Counted from the stretch's first letter, positions 34,264 to 43,410 are shown. The stretch: DNA of 64,000 nt from Zhouia spongiae (GCF_022760175.1 NZ_CP094326.1:2592804-2656803); one strand, 5' to 3'. The notes: a model not told the origin generated them from the letters alone. Numbers and translations are program-made.

Positions 34264-34806
34264 ATGAGTTTTACAACAATACCAAAACAGCCAAGTACCA
34301 TTGTTTCCTATTTCAGAGTCGGTAGATTGCTACATTATTCGCTGGTATTGTTTGTAATGGAAGCCTGGATATATGGTGTTCAGTTGATGAAGGCTATACA
34401 AAGCGGGAAGGTCGTCTGGATTATTTTCTGGATAGGTTTTTTCCTGTTTTCTTTTCTTCATATTTTTTTAGTGATTATGGACGGGTGGTCGCGTTTTCAG
34501 AATTATAAAAGAGCTAAAGATCAATTCTATGTTCATGGTTTCAACAGACGTATAGCAAATACCTATATAGGTTCTAAATGTCAGCGAAATGCGGCTATTG
34601 TTGCCGCGCAGGAATTGGGCATAGGACAGGAGATCAGGGATTATTATGAGAAAATGAATGTGAAATGGTACCATTTTGTACCATACTTTATGATTAAAGA
34701 CCCGTTGTTTATAATAAGAAAGAACTTTTGGTCAAGAACATTCTTAGAAAAGAATTACCAGTCTAAATTCGATTACAAACAACTTCAATTGGAATTGTCG
34801 GCATGA
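34264..34806 (+). CDS. Membrane protein of unknown function, first gene of an ABC transporter operon
   Basis: 180 residues with two membrane helices (about 25-45 and 52-75) and a C-terminal cytosolic half rich in aromatic and basic residues (WSRFQNYKRAKDQFYVHGFNRR, WYHFVPYFMIKDPLFIIRKNFW). It overlaps the ATP-binding gene by 4 nt, which argues for a role with the transporter, perhaps as an accessory subunit. No family recognised. Confidence 0.72.
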   Translation: MSFTTIPKQPSTIVSYFRVGRLLHYSLVLFVMEAWIYGVQLMKAIQSGKVVWIIFWIGFFLFSFLHIFLVIMDGWSRFQNYKRAKDQFYVHGFNRRIANTYIGSKCQRNAAIVAAQELGIGQEIRDYYEKMNVKWYHFVPYFMIKDPLFIIRKNFWSRTFLEKNYQSKFDYKQLQLELSA

Positions 34807-35657
34807 TAATTAAGGCGGAAAACTTAAGTAAGATTTATCATGGAATAACCGTTTTAGATCAGGTTTCCATTTCTTGTACAGAAGGGAATATTTGTGGGGT
34901 ATTAGGAGCAAACGGGGCAGGGAAAACGACGTTGTTCCGTATCTTAATGGGGTTGGTGTCGCCTAACAGCGGAACTGTAAAGATATATTCCGATACGGTA
35001 AAACCGATGGGAGGGATTATCGAAAAACCGGCATTGTATGAGTATTTGAATGCTTATGAAAACTTAAACTTGTTTGCACGGATACAGAATCTCAAATTGA
35101 AGAAGGCGGAAATAGGAGAGTGCCTCCACGCAGTGGGACTTCCTGTAGGCAGAAAAGATGCTGTGAAAAATTACTCCATGGGAATGAAGCAGCGTTTGAG
35201 TATAGCAATTGCATTGTTGAACAATCCTTCGTGTCTGGTTCTGGATGAACCATTTTCTGGTTTAGACCCTATGGGAATTGAAGAATTAAGGAGACTGATC
35301 TTAAAATTAGCAAAAGAACGTAATATAGGGGTTCTGATCTCATCTCATATTATAGACCAGTTACAAAAAGTATGCGATTATCTGTATGTTATGAAAGAGG
35401 GCCGTATAATAAATAAAGGGAGCACTTCCGAGATAATAGCTACCAATGTAAAACACTATACGATCTATGCAAAAAATATTCAGGAGTCTGTGGCAGTACG
35501 GCAATATGCCCCGATTTTGGCTAAAGACTCAGCAAAGATATCAATAGAATCAAAAGAAGTAACAGCCTTGATTAAGGAAATGTTTAAAGAAGGCATAGAG
35601 GTAACTTCTTTTATTCCCGAGCTTGATATGGATCGTTTGTTCTCAAAAAATTATTAA
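34803..35657 (+). CDS. ABC transporter ATP-binding protein
   Basis: 284 residues. Walker A GANGAGKTT, Q-loop region, signature YSMGMKQRLS, Walker B CLVLDEPFSGLDP and switch SSHI are all intact. The composition matches the CcmA/NatA-like ATPases of ABC-2 exporters. The C-terminal part (about 215-284) is a small regulatory segment. It forms an exporter with the adjacent permease; substrate unknown. Confidence 0.93.
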   Translation: MIIKAENLSKIYHGITVLDQVSISCTEGNICGVLGANGAGKTTLFRILMGLVSPNSGTVKIYSDTVKPMGGIIEKPALYEYLNAYENLNLFARIQNLKLKKAEIGECLHAVGLPVGRKDAVKNYSMGMKQRLSIAIALLNNPSCLVLDEPFSGLDPMGIEELRRLILKLAKERNIGVLISSHIIDQLQKVCDYLYVMKEGRIINKGSTSEIIATNVKHYTIYAKNIQESVAVRQYAPILAKDSAKISIESKEVTALIKEMFKEGIEVTSFIPELDMDRLFSKNY

Positions 35658-36488
35658 ATGAAATCCCTTATATCCGCTGAATTTTACAAGTTATTTAAGC
35701 AGACAAAAACGTACTATGCCATTGTAGCCCTTTTTGTTATTGAAGCAATAGTATTAATAAGTGCCTATTATCAGGGAAGTACGATTATTGATGTACTTTT
35801 GGACAACCTTAAGGAAACGTTTTATTTTGAAGGTGATTTACTAAACGGAAATCTTTTAATATATCTCATATTGAATACACTGTGGTTTCACCTCCCCTTG
35901 ATTTTGATGATTGTCGTTTCAGGGACACTAACTTCCGAATATAAAGACAGAACATTGCAGGCAATGATGATGCAACCGGTAAATAAGGTGAAATTTATAC
36001 TTAGCAAGTATATCGTTGCAACTATTTTCACGGCGATAATAGTACTTGTATTAGCCTTAACTTCGTTTGGCCTATCGTATGTTTTTTTTGGAAAAGGTGA
36101 TTTGATTGTTTATTTAGACACACTGAATTTCTTTGAAACAGAAGAAGCTTTTTCAAGGTTGATATGGGCCTTTGTGGTAGGGGTGTTTTCAATGATTTTC
36201 TTTTCCTTGGCTAGTTTAACACTGGCAGTATTTTTTAAGGAAGCTACCAAAACATGGATTGTTTCTGTATTTTTCCTGATCTTCTGTAATCTACTGCTTA
36301 AGGTAGATTTTGGAGCCGGCTGGTGGAATGATTTATTTTTTGTGAAGTTAAACGATACCTGGCAATACTTGTTTTATTTCGAAATAGACTGGAATAAAAT
36401 AATGTTGAATATTCTGCTGTTAATTTTATACAGCGGACTGTTTGCAGGTGTTGGGACTTATTATTTTAAAAAGACTGATATAGAATGA
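35658..36488 (+). CDS. ABC-2 type transporter permease
   Basis: 276 residues with about six membrane helices (near 20-40, 65-90, 110-140, 168-195, 202-222, 245-268). The segment VVSGTLTSEYKDRTLQAMMMQPVNKVKF between helices is characteristic of ABC-2 permeases, here given as key residues SEYKDRTLQ. It starts directly after the ATPase stop codon and overlaps the next gene by 4 nt. Confidence 0.9.
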   Translation: MKSLISAEFYKLFKQTKTYYAIVALFVIEAIVLISAYYQGSTIIDVLLDNLKETFYFEGDLLNGNLLIYLILNTLWFHLPLILMIVVSGTLTSEYKDRTLQAMMMQPVNKVKFILSKYIVATIFTAIIVLVLALTSFGLSYVFFGKGDLIVYLDTLNFFETEEAFSRLIWAFVVGVFSMIFFSLASLTLAVFFKEATKTWIVSVFFLIFCNLLLKVDFGAGWWNDLFFVKLNDTWQYLFYFEIDWNKIMLNILLLILYSGLFAGVGTYYFKKTDIE

Positions 36489-37141
36489 AAAAGTTTGGGT
36501 TCTACTTGTTCCTTTTTAGCCTTCAGGGCATTTTTGCGCAAGAAATTGATAAAGATTTGTTGCGCGTTAAACAACGGCTGGATTCGGTAGAGTCGTTTAC
36601 CGCATCAATAGAATTAGATGTGGATATTAGTTTTATTAATATGCCAAAAAAATACGCAGAAATATCATATCAAAAAGGAGAGCGCATTCAGTTTGAATCG
36701 GAAGATTTTGTAATGGTACCTAAAAGGGGGCTCGACTTTTCATTCAGCAATTTATTTAAATATACCTTTATTACAGTAGACAGGGGAGTGGAGATGCGAA
36801 ATGGAGAAACATATAAGGCATTGAATATTATCCCGACGGACAAAAGGGCTGATTTCTCTATAGCAATGTTGCTGTTGGATACTGTAAATAATAGAATAGC
36901 AGCCTCAGAAATCAATACTAAAAAGGAGGGAACTTACCAGTTGTCATTGTTTTATGAAAATAAACGAACCCCCCTGCCGGAACAGGTTGAGGTGGCTTTT
37001 GAAGTAGAACGGCTTAAGATCCCACTTAGTTATATGGGAAAAGATGTAGAAGTAGATAAAAAATCAATGAAAAAAGAAGATATAAAAAAAGGGAAGATAT
37101 ACCTTAATATCGATGATTATCAAATTGACTATATAAACTAA
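36485..37141 (+). CDS. Exported LolA-like protein of the ABC operon
   Basis: 218 residues with a signal peptide ending GIFAQ. The start of the mature part (LRVKQRLDSVESFTASIELDVDISFI) followed by antiparallel strands (KYAEISYQKGERIQFES, RTPLPEQVEVAFEVERL) resembles the open barrel of LolA/LolB and outer membrane lipoprotein-sorting proteins. It may carry a hydrophobic substrate or lipoprotein from the ABC exporter through the periplasm (inference). Translationally coupled to the permease gene. Its stop codon abuts an inverted-repeat element. Confidence 0.65.
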   Translation: MKKFGFYLFLFSLQGIFAQEIDKDLLRVKQRLDSVESFTASIELDVDISFINMPKKYAEISYQKGERIQFESEDFVMVPKRGLDFSFSNLFKYTFITVDRGVEMRNGETYKALNIIPTDKRADFSIAMLLLDTVNNRIAASEINTKKEGTYQLSLFYENKRTPLPEQVEVAFEVERLKIPLSYMGKDVEVDKKSMKKEDIKKGKIYLNIDDYQIDYIN

Positions 37142-37232
37142 AGAGATTGTCTAAAAGGCATTATGTTACCAAACCATTCGTAGAATTTGAAACGAGTTCA
37201 GGTTGGCAAAAACAGGCAATTAGACAATCTCT
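37142..37232. repeat. 91-bp inverted-repeat element (MITE-like or structured RNA)
   Basis: Perfect 13-bp terminal inverted repeats AGAGATTGTCTAA (37142-37154) and TTAGACAATCTCT (37220-37232). Shorter nested complementary pieces follow inside (CCAAACC with GGTTGG, and ATTCGT with ACGAGT by a G-U pair). It fills the gap between two convergent genes. It lacks a proper T-tract, so it is not a standard terminator. Confidence 0.6.
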
Positions 37233-37238
37233 CTGGTT

Positions 37239-38315
37239 TTATTTACAGCCGCCGGTAAATCCGGTAGCATCAAATTTAGTTTGTACGGCACCCTGCATCG
37301 TTCCGCTTCTGGCCTGTATCACAAGATTGTTAACCCCACTGCCGTCTCTTTTAGGACTACAATATTCAAATAAATAATAACTGTTGGCTTGTCCGGAAAC
37401 TTTGACCGATATTTCATTGAATGTCGTAACCAGCTCTTCTTTATTTCCCGCAAAAGCACTACTGGTTTTACCAATATTCTCAAGTACTTCTTCGTCGATT
37501 TCTCCTCCGAGTCCTATGGTAAAATAGGAAATGTTTTCATCAGCATTGTTCACCTTTTTCAACGCATCGTTTTCCGTATAGCGGGAGGCCTGATCTGTTC
37601 CGTCGGTAAAAATAACAACAGAAGCAGCCGAAATGATGGATTGTTGTTCTTGCTCATCGATAAGATTTTCTGCGATGTCGGCAGATTTAATGACCGCACC
37701 GTATAAATCTGTAGAAGGGTCATTACTGATGTCGCTTGTAATTCCTTCGATAGCACTGATTAGTTGATTTGCATCTGAAGTCAATTCATTTAGTAAGTGT
37801 AACGTGTCTTCCCCGTCGAACCAATAGATAGCCATTTTAAAGGCATCGCCTGCCGGTTCAGGCATTACACTGTTAATAAAGCTGATGGAAGCTTCTTTTA
37901 ATTCCTGAAGACTTGAACTTAATACACTATTGCTCAGATCAAGTATTAACAGGGTATTGCTGTTAAAAATCTGGGCATTGGGTGAAATCCTGGCTTGTGA
38001 TTCAGACGAAGAAATAGTGTTAAAACAATCATCATTTCTTCCTTGTTCATATATGGTGAAATTACCGGCAGATAGCCCGGGAACAGGATTGCCTTGTAAA
38101 TCATTTACTTTAAAAAAAACCGAAACCTTGCCCGGAAGGGTCGTATATTTATCCTGAATGGTAAGTTTTAATTGGGCATCACCAAAATTTAAACATTTAT
38201 CTACATTATTGCTCCCATCTGGTATGGAATTAAAATTACCGTCGTCATCATACGTTCCACATGCCAACATTGCTACCATTATAAAAATCATGGTGAATAA
38301 ATTACTTATTTTCAT
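37239..38315 (-). CDS. von Willebrand factor A domain lipoprotein
   Basis: 358 residues with a lipoprotein signal (MLACGTYDDD). Residues about 50-90 look like an N-terminal beta segment. The VWA domain starts near 120 with TLLILDLSNSV, which holds the DxSxS part of the MIDAS metal site, followed by VVIFTDGTDQASR and FTIGLGGEIDEEVLENIG. VWA domains bind protein partners through a divalent metal. It is probably surface or periplasm anchored; partner unknown. Confidence 0.85.
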   Translation of the reverse strand: MKISNLFTMIFIMVAMLACGTYDDDGNFNSIPDGSNNVDKCLNFGDAQLKLTIQDKYTTLPGKVSVFFKVNDLQGNPVPGLSAGNFTIYEQGRNDDCFNTISSSESQARISPNAQIFNSNTLLILDLSNSVLSSSLQELKEASISFINSVMPEPAGDAFKMAIYWFDGEDTLHLLNELTSDANQLISAIEGITSDISNDPSTDLYGAVIKSADIAENLIDEQEQQSIISAASVVIFTDGTDQASRYTENDALKKVNNADENISYFTIGLGGEIDEEVLENIGKTSSAFAGNKEELVTTFNEISVKVSGQANSYYLFEYCSPKRDGSGVNNLVIQARSGTMQGAVQTKFDATGFTGGCK

Positions 38316-38405
38316 CGATACAATTTTTTGAGTGTCGTTATTTACAACGATGAAAATCCGGATTCATTATACAATAAGAAAAATGATTTTCTGTGAAGAT
38401 CACAG

Positions 38406-38744
38406 CTAACCTCTCCAGTTCCCGTATCCGCCTTGCAGGTCATAGACTTCTTTAAATCCTTTGGAGCGCATTTTCCGTGCAGCTTTTTTACTTCTCATAC
38501 CTGATTGGCAATAGAGGAATACAGGCTGGTCTTTATCAAGGGTGTTTATGTAGTTCTCGAAAAGGACAGAATTAAAAATATTTTTATTCACTGCATTTTC
38601 AATATGTCCTGAACTGAACTCATTTTCCGTACGCACATCAATCAGTTGTACATTCTTTATGTTAATTGCAGCTTTAAAATCTGCTGCTTTAAGAACCTTA
38701 AGGAATCCATTATCGGATCTCTGTCTGAAAAAATTGAAAAACAT
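38406..38744 (-). CDS. Rhodanese-like domain protein
   Basis: 112 residues, a single rhodanese domain. Active-site loop CQSGMRS with Cys79, preceded by QLIDVRTENEFSSGHIENAVN and followed by KAARKMRSKGFKEVYDLQGGYGNW. It would carry a persulphide on the Cys and transfer sulphur, probably in the cytosol. It is separated by 90 nt from the VWA gene and divergent from the receiver gene. Confidence 0.9.
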   Translation of the reverse strand: MFFNFFRQRSDNGFLKVLKAADFKAAINIKNVQLIDVRTENEFSSGHIENAVNKNIFNSVLFENYINTLDKDQPVFLYCQSGMRSKKAARKMRSKGFKEVYDLQGGYGNWRG

Positions 38745-38938
38745 AATTTAATTTTTTAGGGCAAAATTAGATTTACAGGATTAATCAATCTGTAACAGTT
38801 GTTACATAACAATAGCAGCGCCATTTTAAATTAAAAAAGTTTTTAAGGTGTTTTGTCTATAAGAATCATAGATATAAATGTTAAAAAGAAGGTGTATGTA
38901 GTGTTCTACCGAATAAAAATTATATTTTTAATATTAGA

Positions 38939-39373
38939 ATGAATCCCCAAACTATGAAAAGTGAACTTAAAAAGAGAGAGAGCAGGCCTAAAGTTCTTGT
39001 GGTAGAAGATAATACGCTTACCGTAAAAATACTAAATCATATCTTACCGGGAGAAGAGTTTAGTGTAATGATGTCTCATGATGGTAATGAAGCCATTAAT
39101 ATTATTCCGGAGTTTGAACCCGATATCATTATAACAGATATTATGCTACCCCTGAAAAGTGGGTTGGAGGTACTAGTTTTTGTTAAAAGCAATTATGCAC
39201 ATATTCCTGTGATTGTATTTTCTGCATTGGGGGAAGAAGAAAGAGCTGTTTCTAAAGCGTTTAATTTAGGTGCCGACGATTTTATAGCTAAACCTTTTAG
39301 TCCCGGAGAATTCATTTTGCGAATAAAACGATTGCTGGAGGCCAAGAAAACCAAAGTAGATAAGCTAATATAA
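38939..39373 (+). CDS. Receiver-only response regulator
   Basis: 144 residues with just one REC domain: acidic pair in VVEDNTLT, acceptor Asp67 in IIITDIMLPLKSG, Ser/Thr position in IVFSALGEEE and Lys in IAKPFSPGEF. There is no output domain, so it should act by protein contact. It begins a four-gene unit with a HEAT protein, a GT2 synthase and a YaiO-like barrel and probably controls the synthase (inference). Confidence 0.9.
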   Translation: MNPQTMKSELKKRESRPKVLVVEDNTLTVKILNHILPGEEFSVMMSHDGNEAINIIPEFEPDIIITDIMLPLKSGLEVLVFVKSNYAHIPVIVFSALGEEERAVSKAFNLGADDFIAKPFSPGEFILRIKRLLEAKKTKVDKLI

Positions 39374-39391
39374 ATATAGCAGTACTTCTCA

Positions 39392-40471
39392 ATGTATTAT
39401 TCTCCTGAAATAATCCTAAAACAATTTGTTTTACCCTTATTGTTAATATTCCTGTTGTTGATTTTGTTTTTGATTATTGTTTCCCGCTTGGGATATAAGG
39501 TCAGACAAAGTAGGATTGATAATGTAAGAAATCTTATAGAGGATTATTTAACAACTGAAGTCTTCAATTTATCTGAAAACCATAATTTTAAAGAGAGTTT
39601 AGATGGCTTTTTAAAGACAATTCCATTTCATAAAAACTGGTGTAAAAATATTTTTATAAAGCAGCTGATAGACTTTAAATACAGTGTTAAAGGAAGTTTT
39701 TCAGATAGGTTACTGAATATTTATGTTATGGTAAATCTTCATAAATATAGCCTGAAGCTTATAAAGAGTAGGAAATGGTATAAAAAGAGTATAGGTTTTT
39801 ATCATTTCCAGGCAATGGGATTTAATGATGGCCAAAGGTATATTAAGCCTTATTTAAATCATAAACATAAAAAATTACGATCAAATGCATATATAGCCTT
39901 TTTGTATTTAAGTACAGGACCATTAGATTTTTTGGTAGATTACAAACAACCCATATTAGAAGCAAGTGAACATAAAATAGTTCATATACTTTATGAGAGA
40001 AAACCAGCGATGCCAACGAACATTGATCAGTGGTTGGATTCTGAAAACCCTTCTATTGTCAAGCTCGGAATTAAGTTTATGGTTTTCTATAATTATCCCG
40101 CAGCATCAAGAAGAATTATCGACTTATTGAATTCACCGAATGAAACGGTAAGGTTTGAAGCGATACTGGCTGTAAAAGAACTGTACTTGTCTGAAGCTGA
40201 AGGTGAATTGGTTAAAAAGCTAAAGTCAGAAAATAGTAAAAAAAATGCTTTAGTAATATTAGAAGCGCTACGTGTTATCGGTTCGGAATACTCGTTGATT
40301 TTTCTCTATGATTTTATTACATCAGATAAAATAGATGGAGACCTAAAGTTGGCAGCTGTCGGATGCTTAAATCAGATAAATGCAGATTATCTTAATAACT
40401 CATTTAGGAATGATGAAGATGTCGAGTTAATCAGGCAACACATAAAAAGCCCCTATTTATTAAACTCATGA
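39392..40471 (+). CDS. Membrane-anchored HEAT-repeat protein
   Basis: 359 residues. One N-terminal membrane helix (about 12-30, LPLLLIFLLLILFLIIV), then helical repeats of HEAT/PBS-lyase type in the cytosol (RSNAYIAFLYLSTG, VKLGIKFMVFYNYPAA, VRFEAILAVKELYLSEAEGELVKKL is shortened here to the repeat EAILAVKEL). It likely scaffolds protein contacts between the receiver protein and the glycosyltransferase. Overlaps the GT2 gene by 4 nt. Confidence 0.78.
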   Translation: MYYSPEIILKQFVLPLLLIFLLLILFLIIVSRLGYKVRQSRIDNVRNLIEDYLTTEVFNLSENHNFKESLDGFLKTIPFHKNWCKNIFIKQLIDFKYSVKGSFSDRLLNIYVMVNLHKYSLKLIKSRKWYKKSIGFYHFQAMGFNDGQRYIKPYLNHKHKKLRSNAYIAFLYLSTGPLDFLVDYKQPILEASEHKIVHILYERKPAMPTNIDQWLDSENPSIVKLGIKFMVFYNYPAASRRIIDLLNSPNETVRFEAILAVKELYLSEAEGELVKKLKSENSKKNALVILEALRVIGSEYSLIFLYDFITSDKIDGDLKLAAVGCLNQINADYLNNSFRNDEDVELIRQHIKSPYLLNS

Positions 40472-41901
40472 AAGAAATATTATACCAATTCTATACAGGT
40501 TTCGAATATTTTATAGCTTTTTTCTCTTCAGCATATTTGTTGTTTTATATGTTTTTGGCTTTCCTTTCGTATTATGCGGTCAAAAAGTATATAAACTCTA
40601 AGCATTATATACACGAAGAGCTTCTGTTAAAAGCAAAATATATAAAAGGAGTATCGGTGATTGCCCCTGCATATAACGAGGGACTTACCATTGTTGATAA
40701 CGTAAAATCCCTGATGTCTCTTAATTATCCGAAAAGCGAAATTATTATTATAAACGATGGGAGTACGGACGATACCCTTCAAAAGCTGATCGATGAATTT
40801 AACCTGGTAAAAGTTGATTTCTATTATCGGGAACAAATAAAAACACAACCAGTTAAAGGACACTATAAATCTACAAATCCAATTTATTCAAAACTTTTGG
40901 TAGTCGATAAAAAGAACGGGAAAAGTAAAGCAGATGCATCGAATGCTGGCATCAACTCTTCAAGATATCCCTTGTTTATTTGTACGGATGTAGATTGCAT
41001 CTTAAAAAAGGATACCATTATAAAATTAGTAAAACCATTTTTAATATATGAGAAAAGGGTGATTGCTACAGGGGCAGCGATCAGAATATCAAATTCTTGT
41101 GAGGTTAAAGACGGCTTTTTATTAAAAGTACACTTTCCAAAAGGTTGGTATCCCAGATTTCAGGAGCTGGAGTATATCCGTTCTTTTCTTTTTGGGAGAA
41201 TGGCATGGAGCCAATTAAACGGACTTTTATTGGTCTCAGGAGGATTAGGGATGTTCGATAAAGAAATAGCCATTGCAGCAGGGGGATATTGGCATAAATC
41301 TTTAGGAGAAGATATGGAATTGATAACCCGTATGCGGAAATACATGTATGATACAAAGCAGAAGTTTTTAATTAAATACATCCCTGAGTCTTTATGCTGG
41401 ACAGAGGTGCCTTCAACCAGAGAGGTTTTTATACGGCAGCGGACAAGGTGGGCAAGAGGACTCATACAAACCTTACAGTTACACAAAAAAATGTTTTTCA
41501 ACCCTAAATATGGACGGACAGCATTCTTGACATTGCCATACTTTTTTAGTTTTGAATTCTTAGTGCCTATCATAGAGTTTTTAGGACTTATAGTTATTGT
41601 TATAGCTTATTTTTCAGGGGTGCTTAATGTAGCGTTTTTTATGTGGAGTATTCTGGCTGTATATATTTTTTATATTAATATTACGATGATATCTATCTTG
41701 CTTGATGAAATCCTATATAAGAGTTATGCAAGCTTAAGAGAGCTAATTATTTTAATAGGCATGGCCATTATTGAGCCCATAGTATACCATCCGGTTAGTA
41801 TTTATTCTTCCCTGAAAGGATATTGGCATTTTTTTAGAAAAAAAGAGCAACAATGGGGAAATATGCAACGTAGAGGGTTTAGTATTCAAAAAAATAAATA
41901 A
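40468..41901 (+). CDS. Processive family 2 glycosyltransferase, polysaccharide synthase-like
   Basis: 477 residues. An N-terminal membrane helix (about 15-38) is followed by a GT-A domain: VIAPAYNEG (64-72), IIIINDGSTDDT, the DVD metal motif at 174-176, SLGEDMELITRM with the acceptor-site Asp, and RQRTRWARG, the Q/RxxRW motif of processive synthases. Three to four membrane helices lie at the C-terminal end. The pattern is that of PgaC/IcaA or hyaluronan-type synthases. The sugar is unknown. Coupled by overlaps to both neighbours. Confidence 0.9.
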   Translation: MKEILYQFYTGFEYFIAFFSSAYLLFYMFLAFLSYYAVKKYINSKHYIHEELLLKAKYIKGVSVIAPAYNEGLTIVDNVKSLMSLNYPKSEIIIINDGSTDDTLQKLIDEFNLVKVDFYYREQIKTQPVKGHYKSTNPIYSKLLVVDKKNGKSKADASNAGINSSRYPLFICTDVDCILKKDTIIKLVKPFLIYEKRVIATGAAIRISNSCEVKDGFLLKVHFPKGWYPRFQELEYIRSFLFGRMAWSQLNGLLLVSGGLGMFDKEIAIAAGGYWHKSLGEDMELITRMRKYMYDTKQKFLIKYIPESLCWTEVPSTREVFIRQRTRWARGLIQTLQLHKKMFFNPKYGRTAFLTLPYFFSFEFLVPIIEFLGLIVIVIAYFSGVLNVAFFMWSILAVYIFYINITMISILLDEILYKSYASLRELIILIGMAIIEPIVYHPVSIYSSLKGYWHFFRKKEQQWGNMQRRGFSIQKNK

Positions 41902-43169
41902 TGGTAAAAGAAAAAATTTATAAATACTTTTCAGCTTTGGTTTTAATGGTCTGTTCATATACAATAACCTGCGCCCAACAGGTAGATGTAGATAGCTTAC
42001 TGGTTAAAACAATAGAGGATATCCGCTCTGAAGATTATCAGAAAGCGATAAAAAAGTCCCAAAAAGGGATAGCTTTAGCTCCCGATTATTTGGACTTTCA
42101 TTTGTTTTTGGGAAGAGCATATCAAATGACTATGCAAAAAGACAGTGCAAGATATTATCTGAATTATGTAATAGATAAAAACCCAAAATATGAAGCCTCT
42201 TTTGTATATCTGATAAATCTGGAGGTTGAAGAAAAGGATTATGGCACCGCAATGGAGGTTGTGGGCAAAGCTATCGAAGCACATCCTGAAAATGAATTTT
42301 TTTGGAGGAAAAAGTTAGAACTCTATCAACTACAAAATAATGATAAAGGAGAGAAAGAATACCTGCTCGAACTTATACAGTTATATCCAAATGACTCAGA
42401 ATTACAGCAACGTAAAATTATATTAGAATCTAAAGACAAAGCAGATAGGATAGGTTTAAATTATTCATTTACCGTTATTGACAGAGAAAATACGGGGCCT
42501 TGGCATTTGGGAAGTGTTCAGTATATAAGAGAAAGAAATTGGGGGTCATTGATTGGGCGTATAAATTATGCTGATAGATTATCTGGAGGTGAAAGTGTGG
42601 TAAACGGGTTACAATACGAAGTTGAATCATATTTTTTTATGGGAAAAGAAAAATTAAGTTATTCTTATGCAGGAGTATCTTTTTCTGATGATGATGTTTT
42701 TCCGGAATTAAGGCTTAATTATTCATATTACCATAACTTTCGAAAAGGATGGGAGTCTGAGGTAGGAGTAAGGTTTACCGAAAGTAATGATATGTCTATG
42801 GTTTCAGTTGTAGCCGGGATAGGCAAGTATTTGGGATCGTATTGGATAAATCTTAGATCGTACTTTTTAGAACAAGATAAAAAATGGTACCCGGCGTTGA
42901 CCTTTACTACCCGCTATTATATGAATACCCGGTTTGATTATGCAACTGTAATTGCCGGGTATGGAAGTTCACCAGATGAACGTTCTATTCAGGGACAAAT
43001 AGATAGACGATTAAGTTTGGACTCCTTTAGATTCGGCGTCGGGTATTACAGGCAGCTAAATGCTCATTTTATGACCGGAATTCAGGGGATATACAATAAT
43101 CAGGAATATATAGACGGGAAATCTCAAAATGAATTTGAGCTGTTCATGACTATCCAGTACAGATTTTAA
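41901..43169 (+). CDS. TPR protein with C-terminal YaiO-type outer membrane beta-barrel
   Basis: 422 residues with a signal peptide ending ITCAQQ. TPR-like helices cover about 25-170 (for example YQKAIKKSQKGIALAPDYLD), and about 175-422 is a beta-barrel ending with FELFMTIQYRF, a typical C-terminal aromatic. YaiO-like barrels occur in polysaccharide loci. It likely forms the outer membrane exit for the GT2 polymer, as the TPR-plus-barrel PgaA does in E. coli (inference). Start ATG shares one base with the preceding stop. Confidence 0.85.
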   Translation: MVKEKIYKYFSALVLMVCSYTITCAQQVDVDSLLVKTIEDIRSEDYQKAIKKSQKGIALAPDYLDFHLFLGRAYQMTMQKDSARYYLNYVIDKNPKYEASFVYLINLEVEEKDYGTAMEVVGKAIEAHPENEFFWRKKLELYQLQNNDKGEKEYLLELIQLYPNDSELQQRKIILESKDKADRIGLNYSFTVIDRENTGPWHLGSVQYIRERNWGSLIGRINYADRLSGGESVVNGLQYEVESYFFMGKEKLSYSYAGVSFSDDDVFPELRLNYSYYHNFRKGWESEVGVRFTESNDMSMVSVVAGIGKYLGSYWINLRSYFLEQDKKWYPALTFTTRYYMNTRFDYATVIAGYGSSPDERSIQGQIDRRLSLDSFRFGVGYYRQLNAHFMTGIQGIYNNQEYIDGKSQNEFELFMTIQYRF

Positions 43170-43170
43170 A

Positions 43171-43370
43171 GTAAACGACCTCGAAGCAATCCCACGAGAG
43201 AGCCGGGCGTAAAAAAAAAGATACAACGTAGCTTTTTCGCGATGGAGCCGGCTCGTGCATGAGCAAAACATTTCGACGCCGGTTCCGTGAAATTCTTTCA
43301 AGAACTTTTCACAGGGACAAGCGTCGGAGCTCCTGATGGCTTACGGGATAACTCGATTATCGAGCAAAAT
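43171..43370. repeat. REP-like intergenic repeat, copy 2
   Basis: Starts directly after the YaiO gene stop codon with GTAAACGACCTCG, and contains the palindrome GAGCCGGCTC (43245-43254), an inverted unit bounded by CGACGC (43274-43279) and GCGTCG (43321-43326), and CTCGATTATCGAG (43352-43364). Read on the minus strand it matches the block GCTCCGACGCTTGTCC ... GCGTCGAAATGTTTT near 56.2 kb. No gene lies here. Confidence 0.8.
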
Positions 43371-43410
43371 GCCCTGAAGACTGCTATAACCCTTTGTATT
43401 AGGAGTCCTG

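Noticed and set aside
37142-37232. Inverted repeat as an intrinsic terminator
   Set aside because: The arms are AT-rich, 65 nt apart and not followed by a T-tract, so it does not fit a standard terminator.
41160-41573. 137-codon reading frame opposite the GT2 gene
   Set aside because: Antisense to conserved glycosyltransferase motifs; no family features.
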